A stretch of 64,000 nucleotides of DNA from Sva-07 sp942492715 (GTDB taxonomy: Bacteria; Actinomycetota; Acidimicrobiia; Acidimicrobiales; Ilumatobacteraceae). Shown here in pieces: positions 51,014 through 60,071 of this stretch (its first letter is position 1; every line of letters starts with the position of its first letter). Location of the stretch: NCBI GenBank assembly GCA_942492715.1, contig CALOFW010000026.1, forward strand, positions 1-64,000, in the 5' to 3' direction. A model generated the notes under the pieces. The model made no database searches, was not told the DNA's origin, and was given only the letters and a program-made list of their open reading frames with translations. The translations under genes and the position numbers were made by a program.

Positions 51014-51682
51014 GTGCCCCGGCTCGGCGAGGTCCCCCGCGACGACGCCCACCCGTTCGCGCAGGCGTTGTACTCGATGATCTTCGGCGACCGCGATCCG
51101 GTCGCCGAGCCCGGCACCGCATCGGGCACACCCGGCAACTGGTGGACCGTGTTCGCGCTCGTGCCCGACGCGTTCGACCACACCACCGCCGGGTTCCAGT
51201 TCTACCGCGACCCGAAACGCCAGCTCGCTCCCACCCTTCGCGAGCTCGGCCAGACACGCGCCGGGTTCACCGTCGGGAGCCGGTTCGTCTTCAGCCAGCA
51301 CTGCAAGGCGATGCGAGACGTCGGGTTCACCGACGAGCAGGTCGCCGCGATCCCGGCATGGTCGGTGGCCGACTGCTGGTCGCCGGTCGAGCGCGCGGTC
51401 CTGGCCTACACCGACTGTCTGACGCTCCAGCACGGGCGGGTCCCGGATGGGCTGTTCGACGAACTGAAACGGCACCTCTCCGACGAGGAGATCCTCGAGC
51501 TCACCTACATCACCTGTACGTACGCGATGCACGCCACGATGAGCCGGGCGCTGCGGCTCGAGTACGACGACGTCGACGATCCGGTCGCCGAAGTCGCCGA
51601 TCCGAGCGGGCGCATGGCCGGCCTCGACGTGATGGCCGTCGTCGACGACCCGTCGCTGACCGACGACGTCGACGGTGGCTGA
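51014..51682 (+). CDS. Carboxymuconolactone decarboxylase-family protein
   Basis: 222 residues from a GTG. The helical CMD core has an AhpD-like segment with FSQHCKAMRDVGFTDEQVAAI and YITCTYAMHATMSRAL. In AhpD-like proteins a C-x-x-C-type thiol pair is used; here only single Cys residues are visible (QHCKAM, ITCTYA), so peroxidase activity is not supported. It sits between a VOC gene and a PfkB kinase gene, overlapping the latter by 8 bases. Probably an isomerase, decarboxylase or binding protein in an aromatic or aliphatic catabolic step. Confidence 0.78.
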   Translation: MPRLGEVPRDDAHPFAQALYSMIFGDRDPVAEPGTASGTPGNWWTVFALVPDAFDHTTAGFQFYRDPKRQLAPTLRELGQTRAGFTVGSRFVFSQHCKAMRDVGFTDEQVAAIPAWSVADCWSPVERAVLAYTDCLTLQHGRVPDGLFDELKRHLSDEEILELTYITCTYAMHATMSRALRLEYDDVDDPVAEVADPSGRMAGLDVMAVVDDPSLTDDVDGG

Positions 51683-52577
51683 TCTGCCACGTTCGCCACG
51701 TCCACCGGTGTCGCTGGCGTGCCTGGGCGACCTCGTCGAGGACGTGATCGTGCGGCTCGACGAACCGGTCAATCCTGCGTCCGACACGCCGGCGCACATC
51801 ACCCGGCGGCGCGGTGGCAGCGCGGCGAACACCGCGGTCGGAGCCGCGTCGATCGGCCATCGGAGTCGGTTCATCGGACAGGTCGGCGCCGACGCGATCG
51901 GCACGGCGCTCGTTGCGGAGATGCGCTCCGAAGGCGTCGACGTCGATCCGGTGCGTCGGTCGGGCTCGACCGGCACGATCGTGGCGCTGCTCGACGCAGC
52001 GGGCGAGCGATCGATGCTCACCGATCGCCGCGCCTGCATCGATCTCACCGATCCCGATCCGTCGTGGCTCGACGATGTGACGGTGCTCCACGTGCCCCTC
52101 TACTCGCTGATCTCCGGGGCGATTGAGCGGACCGCGTCCACGGTGATCGGCTGGGCACACGAGCGCTCGATCGACGTGTCGATCGACGTGTCGTCGAGCG
52201 CAGTCCTGCTCGAACTGGGTGTCGCCCGGGTGCGGGAGCGCCTCGAGCAACTCCGACCGGACGTCCTGCTCGCCAACCGCGACGAGGCCGCGGTGCTCGA
52301 TCTCGGCGAGGCGTGGGCCGGGGCGGTGACCGTCGTCAAGCACGGCCCGGACCCGGCGCTCGTGTACGAGCCCGACGGCACCTGCATCGAGGTCGCTGCG
52401 ATCGAGATCTCCGGCGTCGACGACACCACCGGCGCCGGTGATGCGTTCACCGCGGGGTTCCTGACCCACTCCCCCGGTTGGCGCACCGATCCCATCGGTG
52501 CGTGCCGCTCAGGTCATCGGGTGGCCGCTGCGCTGCTGGTCGCCCGATCGGGCGTCACCAGTCGAGCCAGCTCGTGA
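51675..52577 (+). CDS. PfkB-family carbohydrate kinase
   Basis: 300 residues from a GTG. It has the first PfkB signature RRGGSAANTAVGAASIG near residue 45, an RADGS-like stretch (GQVGADAIG), and the second signature DDTTGAGDAFTAGF with catalytic Asp near residue 256. It phosphorylates a sugar or nucleoside hydroxyl using ATP. The substrate cannot be set from sequence. The end overlaps the convergent secreted-protein gene by 23 bases. Confidence 0.87.
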   Translation: MADLPRSPRPPVSLACLGDLVEDVIVRLDEPVNPASDTPAHITRRRGGSAANTAVGAASIGHRSRFIGQVGADAIGTALVAEMRSEGVDVDPVRRSGSTGTIVALLDAAGERSMLTDRRACIDLTDPDPSWLDDVTVLHVPLYSLISGAIERTASTVIGWAHERSIDVSIDVSSSAVLLELGVARVRERLEQLRPDVLLANRDEAAVLDLGEAWAGAVTVVKHGPDPALVYEPDGTCIEVAAIEISGVDDTTGAGDAFTAGFLTHSPGWRTDPIGACRSGHRVAAALLVARSGVTSRASS

Positions 52578-53511
52578 CGTCGAAGGTGTCGGCGGGAACC
52601 TGCAGGTCGAGTGGTTCGCTGCTCGTGGTCATGTCGAGGACCATCGACACCGTCTGATCGGCCACGGTGACGTCGAAGGCGGCCCGACGGAGCTGGTTGT
52701 CCTCGGTGACCCACACGTCGTAGGTGACCGTCTCGGGAAGGGCAGCATCCAACTCGCCGAGTTCGGCATCGAACTGCTCGGCGGCCTGCGGAGCTGCGGC
52801 GATCGCTTCGGCGAGATCGACGGTCACCTCGTAGTGCCGGACGGTGACGCCGTCGATCTCCTCGGTGCCGAGCTCCACGGCGTTGTCGGCATCCAGCAGC
52901 GCCTGTGCCGACGCCGCCGGGTCGACGACGAACTCGCTGCGCAGGTCGTCGAGCGAGACACCGCTGCGTTCCGCGAGCACGGCCAGATCGATCGAGATCC
53001 ATGCCGAGTCGGCCGGAAGCAGACCTCCGAGCGCGTCGGCCCCGAAGTAGACGACACCGTTGGCGCCGTCGACCAGCAGCTCGATCTCTCCGTCGATCGG
53101 CAGCGATCCGTCGAGACCGAGAAGCGTGGACATGTCGGCCGAAACCGTTGCGAGCTTGGTCTCGTTGTCGAGCGCACCCGACACGGTGACGCCACCGAGA
53201 CCACCGGCGGTGACCGTGAGGTCGTACTCGACGGTTCGGGCGTCGACGGTGCCCTGGGCGGCGGCGGCGAGGTCGAACGCCTCTGCCGGCGGCAACGTGA
53301 CGCCGGCGTCGCCGGACGAGTCGCCGAGGGCAACGAAGGCGCCGACACCCAACGCGATCAGCGCAACGACCGCAGTGATCAGCAGGGCCGGGCGCCGACG
53401 ACCCGACGAGGGCGGGAGGTCCGGCGTGCTGCCGATGTCCGTGTTGTCACCAGTCGGTGACGGCGGGCCCCATGCCGGCGGGGCCGAGGGAGGTGCGAAC
53501 GTCGTGCTCAT
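52555..53511 (-). CDS. Membrane-anchored LppX/LolA-like protein
   Basis: 318 residues. A Pro-rich cytoplasmic N-terminus precedes one membrane helix (about 40-62). The extracytoplasmic part alternates beta strands and contains GALDNETKLATVSADM, GANGVVYFGAD, DVWVTEDNQLRRAAFDVTV and a final TFDVTSWLDW. This fits the half-barrel of LppX/LprG-type or DUF6612-like lipid-binding proteins, anchored by a helix instead of a lipid. It overlaps the PfkB gene end to end and is divergent from the monooxygenase gene. Confidence 0.7.
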   Translation of the reverse strand: MSTTFAPPSAPPAWGPPSPTGDNTDIGSTPDLPPSSGRRRPALLITAVVALIALGVGAFVALGDSSGDAGVTLPPAEAFDLAAAAQGTVDARTVEYDLTVTAGGLGGVTVSGALDNETKLATVSADMSTLLGLDGSLPIDGEIELLVDGANGVVYFGADALGGLLPADSAWISIDLAVLAERSGVSLDDLRSEFVVDPAASAQALLDADNAVELGTEEIDGVTVRHYEVTVDLAEAIAAAPQAAEQFDAELGELDAALPETVTYDVWVTEDNQLRRAAFDVTVADQTVSMVLDMTTSSEPLDLQVPADTFDVTSWLDW

Positions 53512-53517
53512 GGTGAC

Positions 53518-53523
53518 AGGCTA
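53518..53523 (-). promoter_or_regulatory. -10 box (TAGCCT) for the LppX/LolA-like gene
   Basis: TAGCCT lies 6 bases upstream of the ATG at 53511 on the minus strand. Leaderless-type. Confidence 0.45.
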
Positions 53524-53563
53524 CGACGGCTTTCCGACCGGGTCACGTCAAGACTTCATCCGA

Positions 53564-53569
53564 TACGGT
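53564..53569 (+). promoter_or_regulatory. -10 box (TACGGT) for the monooxygenase gene
   Basis: TACGGT ends 7 bases before the ATG at 53577, in the 65-base divergent gap. Leaderless-type. Confidence 0.45.
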
Positions 53570-53576
53570 CCGCTGG

Positions 53577-55127
53577 ATGGACAGTTCCGGGCCGCCCAAC
53601 CATGTCGACGTACTGATCGTCGGAGCGGGCATCTCCGGCATCGGGCAGGCGTACCACCTCCAGGAGGAGTCTCCGGACCGGACCTACCTGATCCTCGAAG
53701 GGCGCGCCGACATCGGCGGCACCTGGGACCTGTTCCGCTATCCCGGCATCCGCTCCGACAGCGACATGCACACGCTCGGATTCGAGTTCAAGCCGTGGAA
53801 CGCCGAGAAGGCGATCGCCGACGGGCCGTCGATCATGGCGTATCTGCGCGAGACGGTCGCCGAGAACGGCATCGATCGGCACATCCGTTTCAACCATCTC
53901 GTCCGGCGCGCCGAGTGGTCGAGTGCCACGGCGACCTGGACCGTCGACGTCGAACTCGCCACCACCGGCGAACACCTCACCTACACCTGCAACTTCCTGT
54001 CGATGTGTTCGGGCTACTACTCGTACAAGGAGGGCTACACCCCCGAGTTCCCGGGCCGTGACCGTTTCCAGGGCCGGATCGTCCATCCCCAGCAGTGGCC
54101 CGAGGACCTCGACGACACCGGCAAGCGGGTCGTCGTGATCGGCTCCGGAGCCACCGCGATGACGCTGGTGCCCGCGATGGCGTCGACGGCCGCCCACGTC
54201 ACGATGCTGCAACGCTCGCCGACCTATGTGGTCGCTCGACCCGACGTCGACGCAATCGCCAACGGCCTGCGCAAGGTGCTGCCGGACAAACTCGCCTACA
54301 GCGTCACCCGAACCAAGAACACGCTCCTCCAGCAGGTGACGTACAAGCGGACGCGCAAGCATCCGGACAAGGCGAAGGAGTTCTTGCTGAAGCAGGTCGG
54401 TGAGGCACTGGGCCCCGACTACGACGTCGACACCCACTTCACCCCCACCTACGCACCATGGGACCAGCGCCTGTGCCTGGTGCCCAACGGGGACCTGTTC
54501 GATGCGATCAACAACGGATCGGCGTCGGTGGTGACCGACCACATCGAGAGGTTCACCGAAACCGGCATCGCGCTGAAGTCGGGCGAGCACCTCGATGCCG
54601 ACATCATCGTCACGGCGACCGGGTTGAACATGGTGACGCTCGGCGAGGTCGACATCGTCGTCGACGGCGAGCAGATCGACTTCTCCGAGACCTGGTCGTA
54701 CAAGGGGTTCGCCTACTCCGACGTGCCGAACCTCGCGTCCACGTTCGGGTACGTCAACGCGTCGTGGACGCTGCGCGCCGACCTGATCGCCACGTACACC
54801 TGCCGGCTCCTGAACCACATGACCGAGACGCACACCGAGATCTGCACACCACGCCTCCGACCCTCGGACGCCTCGATGGTCGCCCGCCCGCTGCTCGACC
54901 ACCTCACATCCGGCTACGTGCAGCGCGCTGCCGACCGGTTCCCGAAGCAGGGCGACCGGGAGCCGTGGATCAACCCGCAGGACTACCGCAAGGACCGCAA
55001 GATGTTCCGCAAGGACCCCGTCGACGACGGCGTGATGCAGTTCACGTCGGCCCGCGGTTCGCGTGAGCGCACATCACCGAATCGGACGTCGTCGCTGACA
55101 CAGATCCCCGACCCCGAGTTCGCGTGA
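53577..55127 (+). CDS. FAD-dependent Baeyer-Villiger-type monooxygenase
   Basis: 516 residues. The FAD motif GAGISGIG is at about 17 and GGTWDLFRYPGIRSD at about 49. The Baeyer-Villiger fingerprint F-x-G-x3-H-x3-WP appears as FQGRIVHPQQWP near 163, and the NADPH site GSGATAM follows. It is of the EthA type and inserts oxygen next to a ketone or oxidises sulfur. The last 25 or so residues are supplied by a 61-base tandem duplication, which also provides the stop codon, so the C-terminus differs from the usual family end. Confidence 0.9.
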   Translation: MDSSGPPNHVDVLIVGAGISGIGQAYHLQEESPDRTYLILEGRADIGGTWDLFRYPGIRSDSDMHTLGFEFKPWNAEKAIADGPSIMAYLRETVAENGIDRHIRFNHLVRRAEWSSATATWTVDVELATTGEHLTYTCNFLSMCSGYYSYKEGYTPEFPGRDRFQGRIVHPQQWPEDLDDTGKRVVVIGSGATAMTLVPAMASTAAHVTMLQRSPTYVVARPDVDAIANGLRKVLPDKLAYSVTRTKNTLLQQVTYKRTRKHPDKAKEFLLKQVGEALGPDYDVDTHFTPTYAPWDQRLCLVPNGDLFDAINNGSASVVTDHIERFTETGIALKSGEHLDADIIVTATGLNMVTLGEVDIVVDGEQIDFSETWSYKGFAYSDVPNLASTFGYVNASWTLRADLIATYTCRLLNHMTETHTEICTPRLRPSDASMVARPLLDHLTSGYVQRAADRFPKQGDREPWINPQDYRKDRKMFRKDPVDDGVMQFTSARGSRERTSPNRTSSLTQIPDPEFA

Positions 55128-55168
55128 GCGCACATCACCGAATCGGACGTCGTCGCTGACACAGATCC
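55057..55168. repeat. 61-base tandem duplication at the monooxygenase 3' end
   Basis: Two head-to-tail copies (first 55057-55117, second from 55118) are identical over their first 52 bases and then diverge slightly. The first is inside the coding region; the second gives the TGA and lies mostly beyond it. Because 61 is not a multiple of three, the same TGA is out of frame in copy one. Confidence 0.9.
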
Positions 55169-55184
55169 CTGGCCCCAGGCCAAC

Positions 55185-56426
55185 TCATCGAAACGCCTCC
55201 ACCGCTCGCACGCCGGACACGTAGGCGGCGTGCACCGTGCCGAAGTACTCGGGCACGGTGTGCTCGCCGGCGAGGACCACCTGTGGCGTGTGGCGCCCTC
55301 CGAGCGAGCGCATGTCGTCGCTCGAACCGCCGACGGGGATGTACGAGTACGAGCCGTTGGAGAACGGATCGTTGGTCCAGTCGGTGGCGTGAGCGGCGAC
55401 CGGTTCGGGCACGTCGTCGAACATCGCGCGCAGCACCGTCATCGCCTCGGCGACACGATCAGGCCCGTACTCCGCGAGGGTCGGGTTGTGGAAAGCGACG
55501 AGCGTCGGGGCCCCGGAGTGCGCGGTGATGTCGACCCAGTCGGTGAACCGCCGGTGCTCCGACACGAAGGCCAGGCGCCGGACATTGTCCGGCCAGAACC
55601 GGTGGTCGAACCGGAGCACCACCTTCTCGAGATTGCCCATCGCCAGGCGCCCCGCCCGCTGCTCGACGTCGGGGAGCGGCGGGTCGAACCCGATCGAGGC
55701 TGCCTGCAGCACGCCGAGCGGCACGGTCAGCACCACCTGATCACCGTCGTGGCGCCCCTCTGAGGTCGTGACGGTGACCCCGTCAGGTCCGTGTGCGATG
55801 TCGGTGACCGGCTCGTTCACCCGGATGTCCAGCCCCCGGGCGAGGTGATCGACCAGCGTCCGATAGCCCCCGCTCAACGCGACGTTGCCACCGCCGTGAT
55901 CGACGTAGCCGGCGTTGCCCTGCAGCGACACGCGATCCGGCGGACCCGCAGTGTTGAGGCCGGCGTCGCCCCACCGGATGCGAGCATCGACGACGCGACG
56001 CAACAGCCCGGTGAACCCCCGATCGTCGAGGAACCAGGCGACGCCCTCGTCGTAGGACCCGTCTCGGCCCAACGCCGCGACCGCCTCGGCCGGGTCGAAG
56101 TCGAATTGGGCCGCGACCACCGTGGCGGTGTCGGGACCGTCGAGCGGTCCGATCCCATCGACGAACACCCGCCCGGCTCCGCCCCAGATCCCGTCGTTGT
56201 GCCACTCCAGGCCGGCGGCCCTCACGACATCGGTCAGCGGATTCCGGAATGTCCCGTGGATCCACGATCCCCCGAGGTCGGCGGGCGCACCGCCGAGGTC
56301 GACCGTCCAGGTTCTGCCGCCGACGCGATCCCGACCTTCGACGACGACCACGTCGTGGCCCAGGTCGGTGAGTCCCTTGGCTGTTGTCAGCCCCGAGACG
56401 CCAGCTCCGATCACGATCACACGCAT
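55185..56426 (-). CDS. Flavin-containing amine oxidase
   Basis: 413 residues with FAD-binding IGAGVSGLTTAKGL at the N-terminus, GRDRVGGRTWTVDLGG, and the C-terminal block VVLAGEHTVPEYFGTVHAAYVSG. This matches polyamine/monoamine oxidase-like flavoproteins. It oxidises an amine to an imine with oxygen in the cytoplasm; the substrate is unknown. It converges with the monooxygenase gene; the second copy of the 61-base repeat fills most of the gap. Confidence 0.87.
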   Translation of the reverse strand: MRVIVIGAGVSGLTTAKGLTDLGHDVVVVEGRDRVGGRTWTVDLGGAPADLGGSWIHGTFRNPLTDVVRAAGLEWHNDGIWGGAGRVFVDGIGPLDGPDTATVVAAQFDFDPAEAVAALGRDGSYDEGVAWFLDDRGFTGLLRRVVDARIRWGDAGLNTAGPPDRVSLQGNAGYVDHGGGNVALSGGYRTLVDHLARGLDIRVNEPVTDIAHGPDGVTVTTSEGRHDGDQVVLTVPLGVLQAASIGFDPPLPDVEQRAGRLAMGNLEKVVLRFDHRFWPDNVRRLAFVSEHRRFTDWVDITAHSGAPTLVAFHNPTLAEYGPDRVAEAMTVLRAMFDDVPEPVAAHATDWTNDPFSNGSYSYIPVGGSSDDMRSLGGRHTPQVVLAGEHTVPEYFGTVHAAYVSGVRAVEAFR

Positions 56427-56450
56427 GGTGCCGGTTGTACCAGATCACGT

Positions 56451-56470
56451 GGTCACCGCCTGCGGTGACC
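56451..56470 (-). terminator. Hairpin after the zinc-ribbon SDR gene
   Basis: Perfect arms GGTCACCGC and complement with a two-base centre lie directly after the SDR stop codon and upstream of the amine oxidase gene on the same strand. A compact intrinsic-type stem without a T-run. Confidence 0.5.
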
Positions 56471-58033
56471 TCACCAGTCGGTCGGCCGGTAGTCCTTCAG
56501 GAACTGTCCCCACACGTGACGGCCGGTGTTGGCGCCGTCGATGATCGGGTCGACGATGCGGGCGGCGCCGTCGACGATGTCGAGCGGCGGATGGAAGCGG
56601 TGCTCGGCGGTCTTCTGCTCGGCGATGGCAGCCGGATCCTCGTCGCTGACCCATCCGGTGTCGACGCTGTTCATGTTGATCCCCGACGCATGGAAGTCGG
56701 TCGCCGACGTCCGCGTCATCATGTTGAGCGCCGCCTTCGCCATGTTGGTGTGGGGATGGCGGGTGGTCTTGCAGAGCCGGTAGAACTGGCCTTCGACCGC
56801 CGACACGTTCACGACGTGCTTGTGGGTGCCCGGGGTGGCTTCCATCAGCGGTTTCAGCCGTGCGTTGATCACGAAGGGTGCCACCGCGTTCACCAGCTGC
56901 GTCTCGAGGAGCTCGACCGACGACACCTCGTGCAGCAGCAGCCGCCACGAATTGCGGTCACGCAGGTCGATCTGTTGCAGGTCCTGGTCGAGCCGCCCCG
57001 CGGGGAACAGGTCGGCCTGGGCGTCGAGTTCGTCGGGGAGCAGCGGCAGCTGCGACAGCGCCGCCGCCTGGGTGAGGCCGGCGAGCGGACGCGACAGAGC
57101 CGGCGCGGTGTCGGACCCGGGGAGCAGGTGGTAGCCGCGCAGGCCCTCGTAGGCGCCGACCAGCGCGAGGACGTCGGGGTCGAGGGTCTCGAGCGCTGCT
57201 GCTTCGCGTTCCATCATGTGCCGGTAGAAGTCGGGTGGCCGGCGGACGGTCTGGCAGGCGTTGTTGACGACGAAGTCGAGCCGGTCACGCGTCGAGAGCA
57301 CGTGCTGGCAGAACGCCTCGACGCTCGGCGTGTGGCGCAGGTCGAGGCCGAACACCTCCAGCCGATCACCCCACTCGTCGAAGTCGGGCTCGGCCGCGTA
57401 CCGGGTGGCCGCATCACGCGGGAACCTGGTCGCGACGATCAGCGACACGCCGGAGCGGAGCAGCTTGATGCCCGCCTGGTACCCGATCTTCACGCGGCCA
57501 CCCGTGAGCAGCCCGACCGTGCCGGTCAGGTCGGCCAACTCGCCGCGCTTGTCGTAGTTGAATCGAGCGCAGTCGGGACACAGCTGGTCGTAGAAGTGGT
57601 GCACCTCGTGGTACTTGACCTTGCAGACGTAGCAGTGCTGCGGCTCGACGGTTTCACGCTGGGCCGGGTCGTCGACGTCGTGCTGCTCGAACGCTGCACC
57701 CCCTGGACCGCGGGGCGCATACACGTTCGGTGTCGTGAACTCGGGCTGACTGCGGAGCAGACGGATGCCGGTTTCCGCCAGCACGCCGTCGTCGCCGCGA
57801 ACACGTTCCGATCGACGCTGCCGCTTGAGCGCCTTGGTGCGGAGCCGACGCTCCTCCGGATCGGCACAGAACACGTCACCGGCCGCGTTCAGCAGCGCGA
57901 TCTTCTCCTCCGGCGACAGGACGGTCAGGAGATCACGCGACGAGGCGACACGCCGAAGGAATTCGGTGGTCGAGAGCAGCTGGTCGCGTACATCGCGGTC
58001 GTCGGCCGTCGCCGCGGCGTCGGGAAGGCTCAT
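56471..58033 (-). CDS. Long SDR-fold protein with zinc ribbon and no catalytic tyrosine
   Basis: 520 residues. Residues 1-130 are helical and family-specific. A zinc ribbon follows with C134-x2-C137 and C152-x2-C155 (CYVCKVKYHEVHHFYDQLCPDC, in part). The SDR domain starts at LTGGRVKIG (about 177), has NNACQT, and NVSAVEG for the Ser region. Where the Y-x3-K pair is expected, the sequence reads TNMAK, so Thr replaces the Tyr. This long, uncharacterised SDR type occurs in bacteria and eukaryotes. It overlaps the phosphofructokinase gene (ATGA) downstream of it in transcript order. Confidence 0.8.
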   Translation of the reverse strand: MSLPDAAATADDRDVRDQLLSTTEFLRRVASSRDLLTVLSPEEKIALLNAAGDVFCADPEERRLRTKALKRQRRSERVRGDDGVLAETGIRLLRSQPEFTTPNVYAPRGPGGAAFEQHDVDDPAQRETVEPQHCYVCKVKYHEVHHFYDQLCPDCARFNYDKRGELADLTGTVGLLTGGRVKIGYQAGIKLLRSGVSLIVATRFPRDAATRYAAEPDFDEWGDRLEVFGLDLRHTPSVEAFCQHVLSTRDRLDFVVNNACQTVRRPPDFYRHMMEREAAALETLDPDVLALVGAYEGLRGYHLLPGSDTAPALSRPLAGLTQAAALSQLPLLPDELDAQADLFPAGRLDQDLQQIDLRDRNSWRLLLHEVSSVELLETQLVNAVAPFVINARLKPLMEATPGTHKHVVNVSAVEGQFYRLCKTTRHPHTNMAKAALNMMTRTSATDFHASGINMNSVDTGWVSDEDPAAIAEQKTAEHRFHPPLDIVDGAARIVDPIIDGANTGRHVWGQFLKDYRPTDW

Positions 58034-59160
58034 GCCCGCAGGAGCTCACCAGGCATCGTGTCGCCGAAGTTGATGCCGAGGTCGCGAGCCGTGCGCACCG
58101 TGTCGCCGTCGAGCGGCACGGTCTTCAGCCGCCGGGTGGCGTCGGCGAGCGGAACGTAGACCACCTCGGGAGGCTGCAGACCGACCATGATGCCGTTCTC
58201 GCCCTCGTCGAGCGCCCGCACGGCGGCGGCGCCGAATCGGAGGCCGAGCAGCCGGTCGAGTGCAGTGGGTGATCCTCCGCGCAGCAGGTGTCCGAGCACC
58301 ACGGTGCGGGTCTCCTTGCCGGTCATCTCGCCGATCTCGTGCGCCACCTTCGCACCGACTCCGCCAAGCTGCACGGCCTGCCCGACCGCGTGGCCGATCA
58401 CGGTGGGTTCGCCATCGACCGGGCACGCGCCTTCGGCGACGACGACGATCGTGAATCGGGCACCATTGCGGTCACGCTGGAGAATCGTCTCGGCGAGCGG
58501 TTCGATGCGATACGGGATCTCCGGGATCAGGATGCAGTGCGCACCACCGGCCATGCCGGCGTGCAGTGCGATCCAGCCGGCGTCACGGCCCATCACCTCG
58601 ACGACCATCACACGGCCGTGAGAGGTCGCAGTCGTGAACAACCGGTCGATGCACTCGGTGGCGAAGTCGACGGCCGTGTCGAACCCGAAGGTGGCCGTGG
58701 TCTTGTCGAGGTCGTTGTCGATCGTCTTGGGAACGCCGATCACGCGGAGTCCCGCTTGGTGGAGGTGGTTGCCGATCGTCAGCGACCCGTCGCCACCAAC
58801 CGTGATGAGGGCATCGATGCCGGCGTTGTCGAACCGTTGGATCAGCTCCTCCGAACGGTCCTCCTCGACATAGGTCCCGTCTGGTTGGAGCACCGGGTAC
58901 CGGGTCGGGTTCCCGCGATTGGTCGAGCCCAGGATCGTGCCCCCGGTGTGCGAGATCCCGCGCACCGTCTGTCGATCGAGTTCCATCAACCCGCCGTTGG
59001 GATACTCGTCGGGATGCATGAGGCCGTTGAAGCCGTCGCGGATGCCCACGACCTGCCAGCCGCGGTTGCGAGCGGCCAGGGTTGCTGACCGGATCACGGC
59101 GTTGAGACCGGGGGCATCGCCCCCGCCCGTACTGATGGCGATACGCGAGATGTCGTTCAC
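58030..59160 (-). CDS. pfkA: 6-phosphofructokinase
   Basis: 376 residues from a GTG. The nucleotide site is GGGDAPGLNAVIR at the N-terminus. GGDGS (122-126) and PKTIDNDLD (144-152) form the fructose-6-phosphate region, and VEVMGRDAGWIAL follows. It phosphorylates fructose 6-phosphate in glycolysis. Gly in GGDG is typical of ATP-dependent enzymes, while Lys in PKTID is typical of the PPi-dependent branch, so the phosphoryl donor is ambiguous. A long SDR gene overlaps its 3' end. Confidence 0.93.
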   Translation of the reverse strand: MNDISRIAISTGGGDAPGLNAVIRSATLAARNRGWQVVGIRDGFNGLMHPDEYPNGGLMELDRQTVRGISHTGGTILGSTNRGNPTRYPVLQPDGTYVEEDRSEELIQRFDNAGIDALITVGGDGSLTIGNHLHQAGLRVIGVPKTIDNDLDKTTATFGFDTAVDFATECIDRLFTTATSHGRVMVVEVMGRDAGWIALHAGMAGGAHCILIPEIPYRIEPLAETILQRDRNGARFTIVVVAEGACPVDGEPTVIGHAVGQAVQLGGVGAKVAHEIGEMTGKETRTVVLGHLLRGGSPTALDRLLGLRFGAAAVRALDEGENGIMVGLQPPEVVYVPLADATRRLKTVPLDGDTVRTARDLGINFGDTMPGELLRA

Positions 59161-59168
59161 GGGGTGCC

Positions 59169-59174
59169 AGGGTA
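59169..59174 (-). promoter_or_regulatory. -10 box (TACCCT) for the phosphofructokinase operon
   Basis: On the minus strand TACCCT lies 8 bases before the GTG at 59160. Leaderless-type. Confidence 0.45.
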
Positions 59175-59266
59175 CGCCAGGGCATCGACCTCCGTGACCG
59201 ACCCCGATCAGCTGTCACGTTCCGTTCACCTTCGGACGCGACAACCCGGTGTGGTTGCATGCACCG

Positions 59267-60058
59267 ATGGACCACACCGAGCCGACGATCGACGCCACCA
59301 TCGACGCCACCATCGACTTGGACGGACAGGTGGCGATCGTCACCGGCGCTTCCTCTGGGCTCGGGCGACGTTTCGCACAGGCGTTGGCAGCGAACGGCGC
59401 CCGTGTCGTGGCCACCGCTCGCCGCCTCGATCGCCTCGAAGAAGTCGCCGGTGAGATCAACCGTGCCGGCGGTGTCTGCGTTCCCGTACAGCTCGACGTC
59501 ACCGACGCCGAGCAGATCGCGGAGGCGGTCGCCACCGCGGAGCGCGTCCTCGGGCCGGTTCAGATCCTCGTGAACAACGCCGGCATCCCCGACGCCCAGT
59601 ACGCCACCAAGATGCCCGTGGAACTCGTCGATCAGGTGCTCGACACGAACCTGCGCGCACCGTTCCTCCTGTCGTGCGAGGTGGCGCGACGCCTGATCGA
59701 CCGGCAACTACCGGGCCGGATCGTCAACATCTCCTCGGTCGGTGGGTTCCACTACGCCGGCGGCGGTGCTGCGCTGTACTCGATCAGCAAGGCGGGGGTG
59801 AACCGCCTCACCGAAGCGCTGGCCGTCGAGTGGGCGAAGTTCGACATCAACGTCAATGCGATCGCTCCGGGGCTGTTCGCATCGGAGATGTCCGACGGGA
59901 TGATCGAACGCATGGGCGACCTGACGAAGGGGTTCCCCCGCCGACGCATCGGTCAGCCCGAGCACCTCGACAGCACGTTGCTCTACCTCGTCTCGCCCGC
60001 GTCGGAGATGGTGACCGGCACGGTGATCAAGGTCGACGACGGCCAGGGCCCGCGCTGA
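59267..60058 (+). CDS. Short-chain dehydrogenase/reductase
   Basis: 263 residues from the ATG at 59267; a GTG at 59249 would add six residues. After an N-terminal TIDATIDATID repeat (a doubled 12-base unit) comes VTGASSGLGRRFA for cofactor binding, NNAG, INISSVGG-like Ser region (VNISSVGG) and YSISKAG with the Tyr-Lys pair. A classical SDR of unknown substrate. It converges with the quinone-oxidoreductase gene, 13 bases apart. Confidence 0.87.
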   Translation: MDHTEPTIDATIDATIDLDGQVAIVTGASSGLGRRFAQALAANGARVVATARRLDRLEEVAGEINRAGGVCVPVQLDVTDAEQIAEAVATAERVLGPVQILVNNAGIPDAQYATKMPVELVDQVLDTNLRAPFLLSCEVARRLIDRQLPGRIVNISSVGGFHYAGGGAALYSISKAGVNRLTEALAVEWAKFDINVNAIAPGLFASEMSDGMIERMGDLTKGFPRRRIGQPEHLDSTLLYLVSPASEMVTGTVIKVDDGQGPR

Positions 60059-60071
60059 GGCGGCCGAGCGC

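Noticed and set aside
55057..55168. Possible CRISPR-like repeat
   Set aside because: Only two head-to-tail copies with no spacers; a simple tandem duplication.
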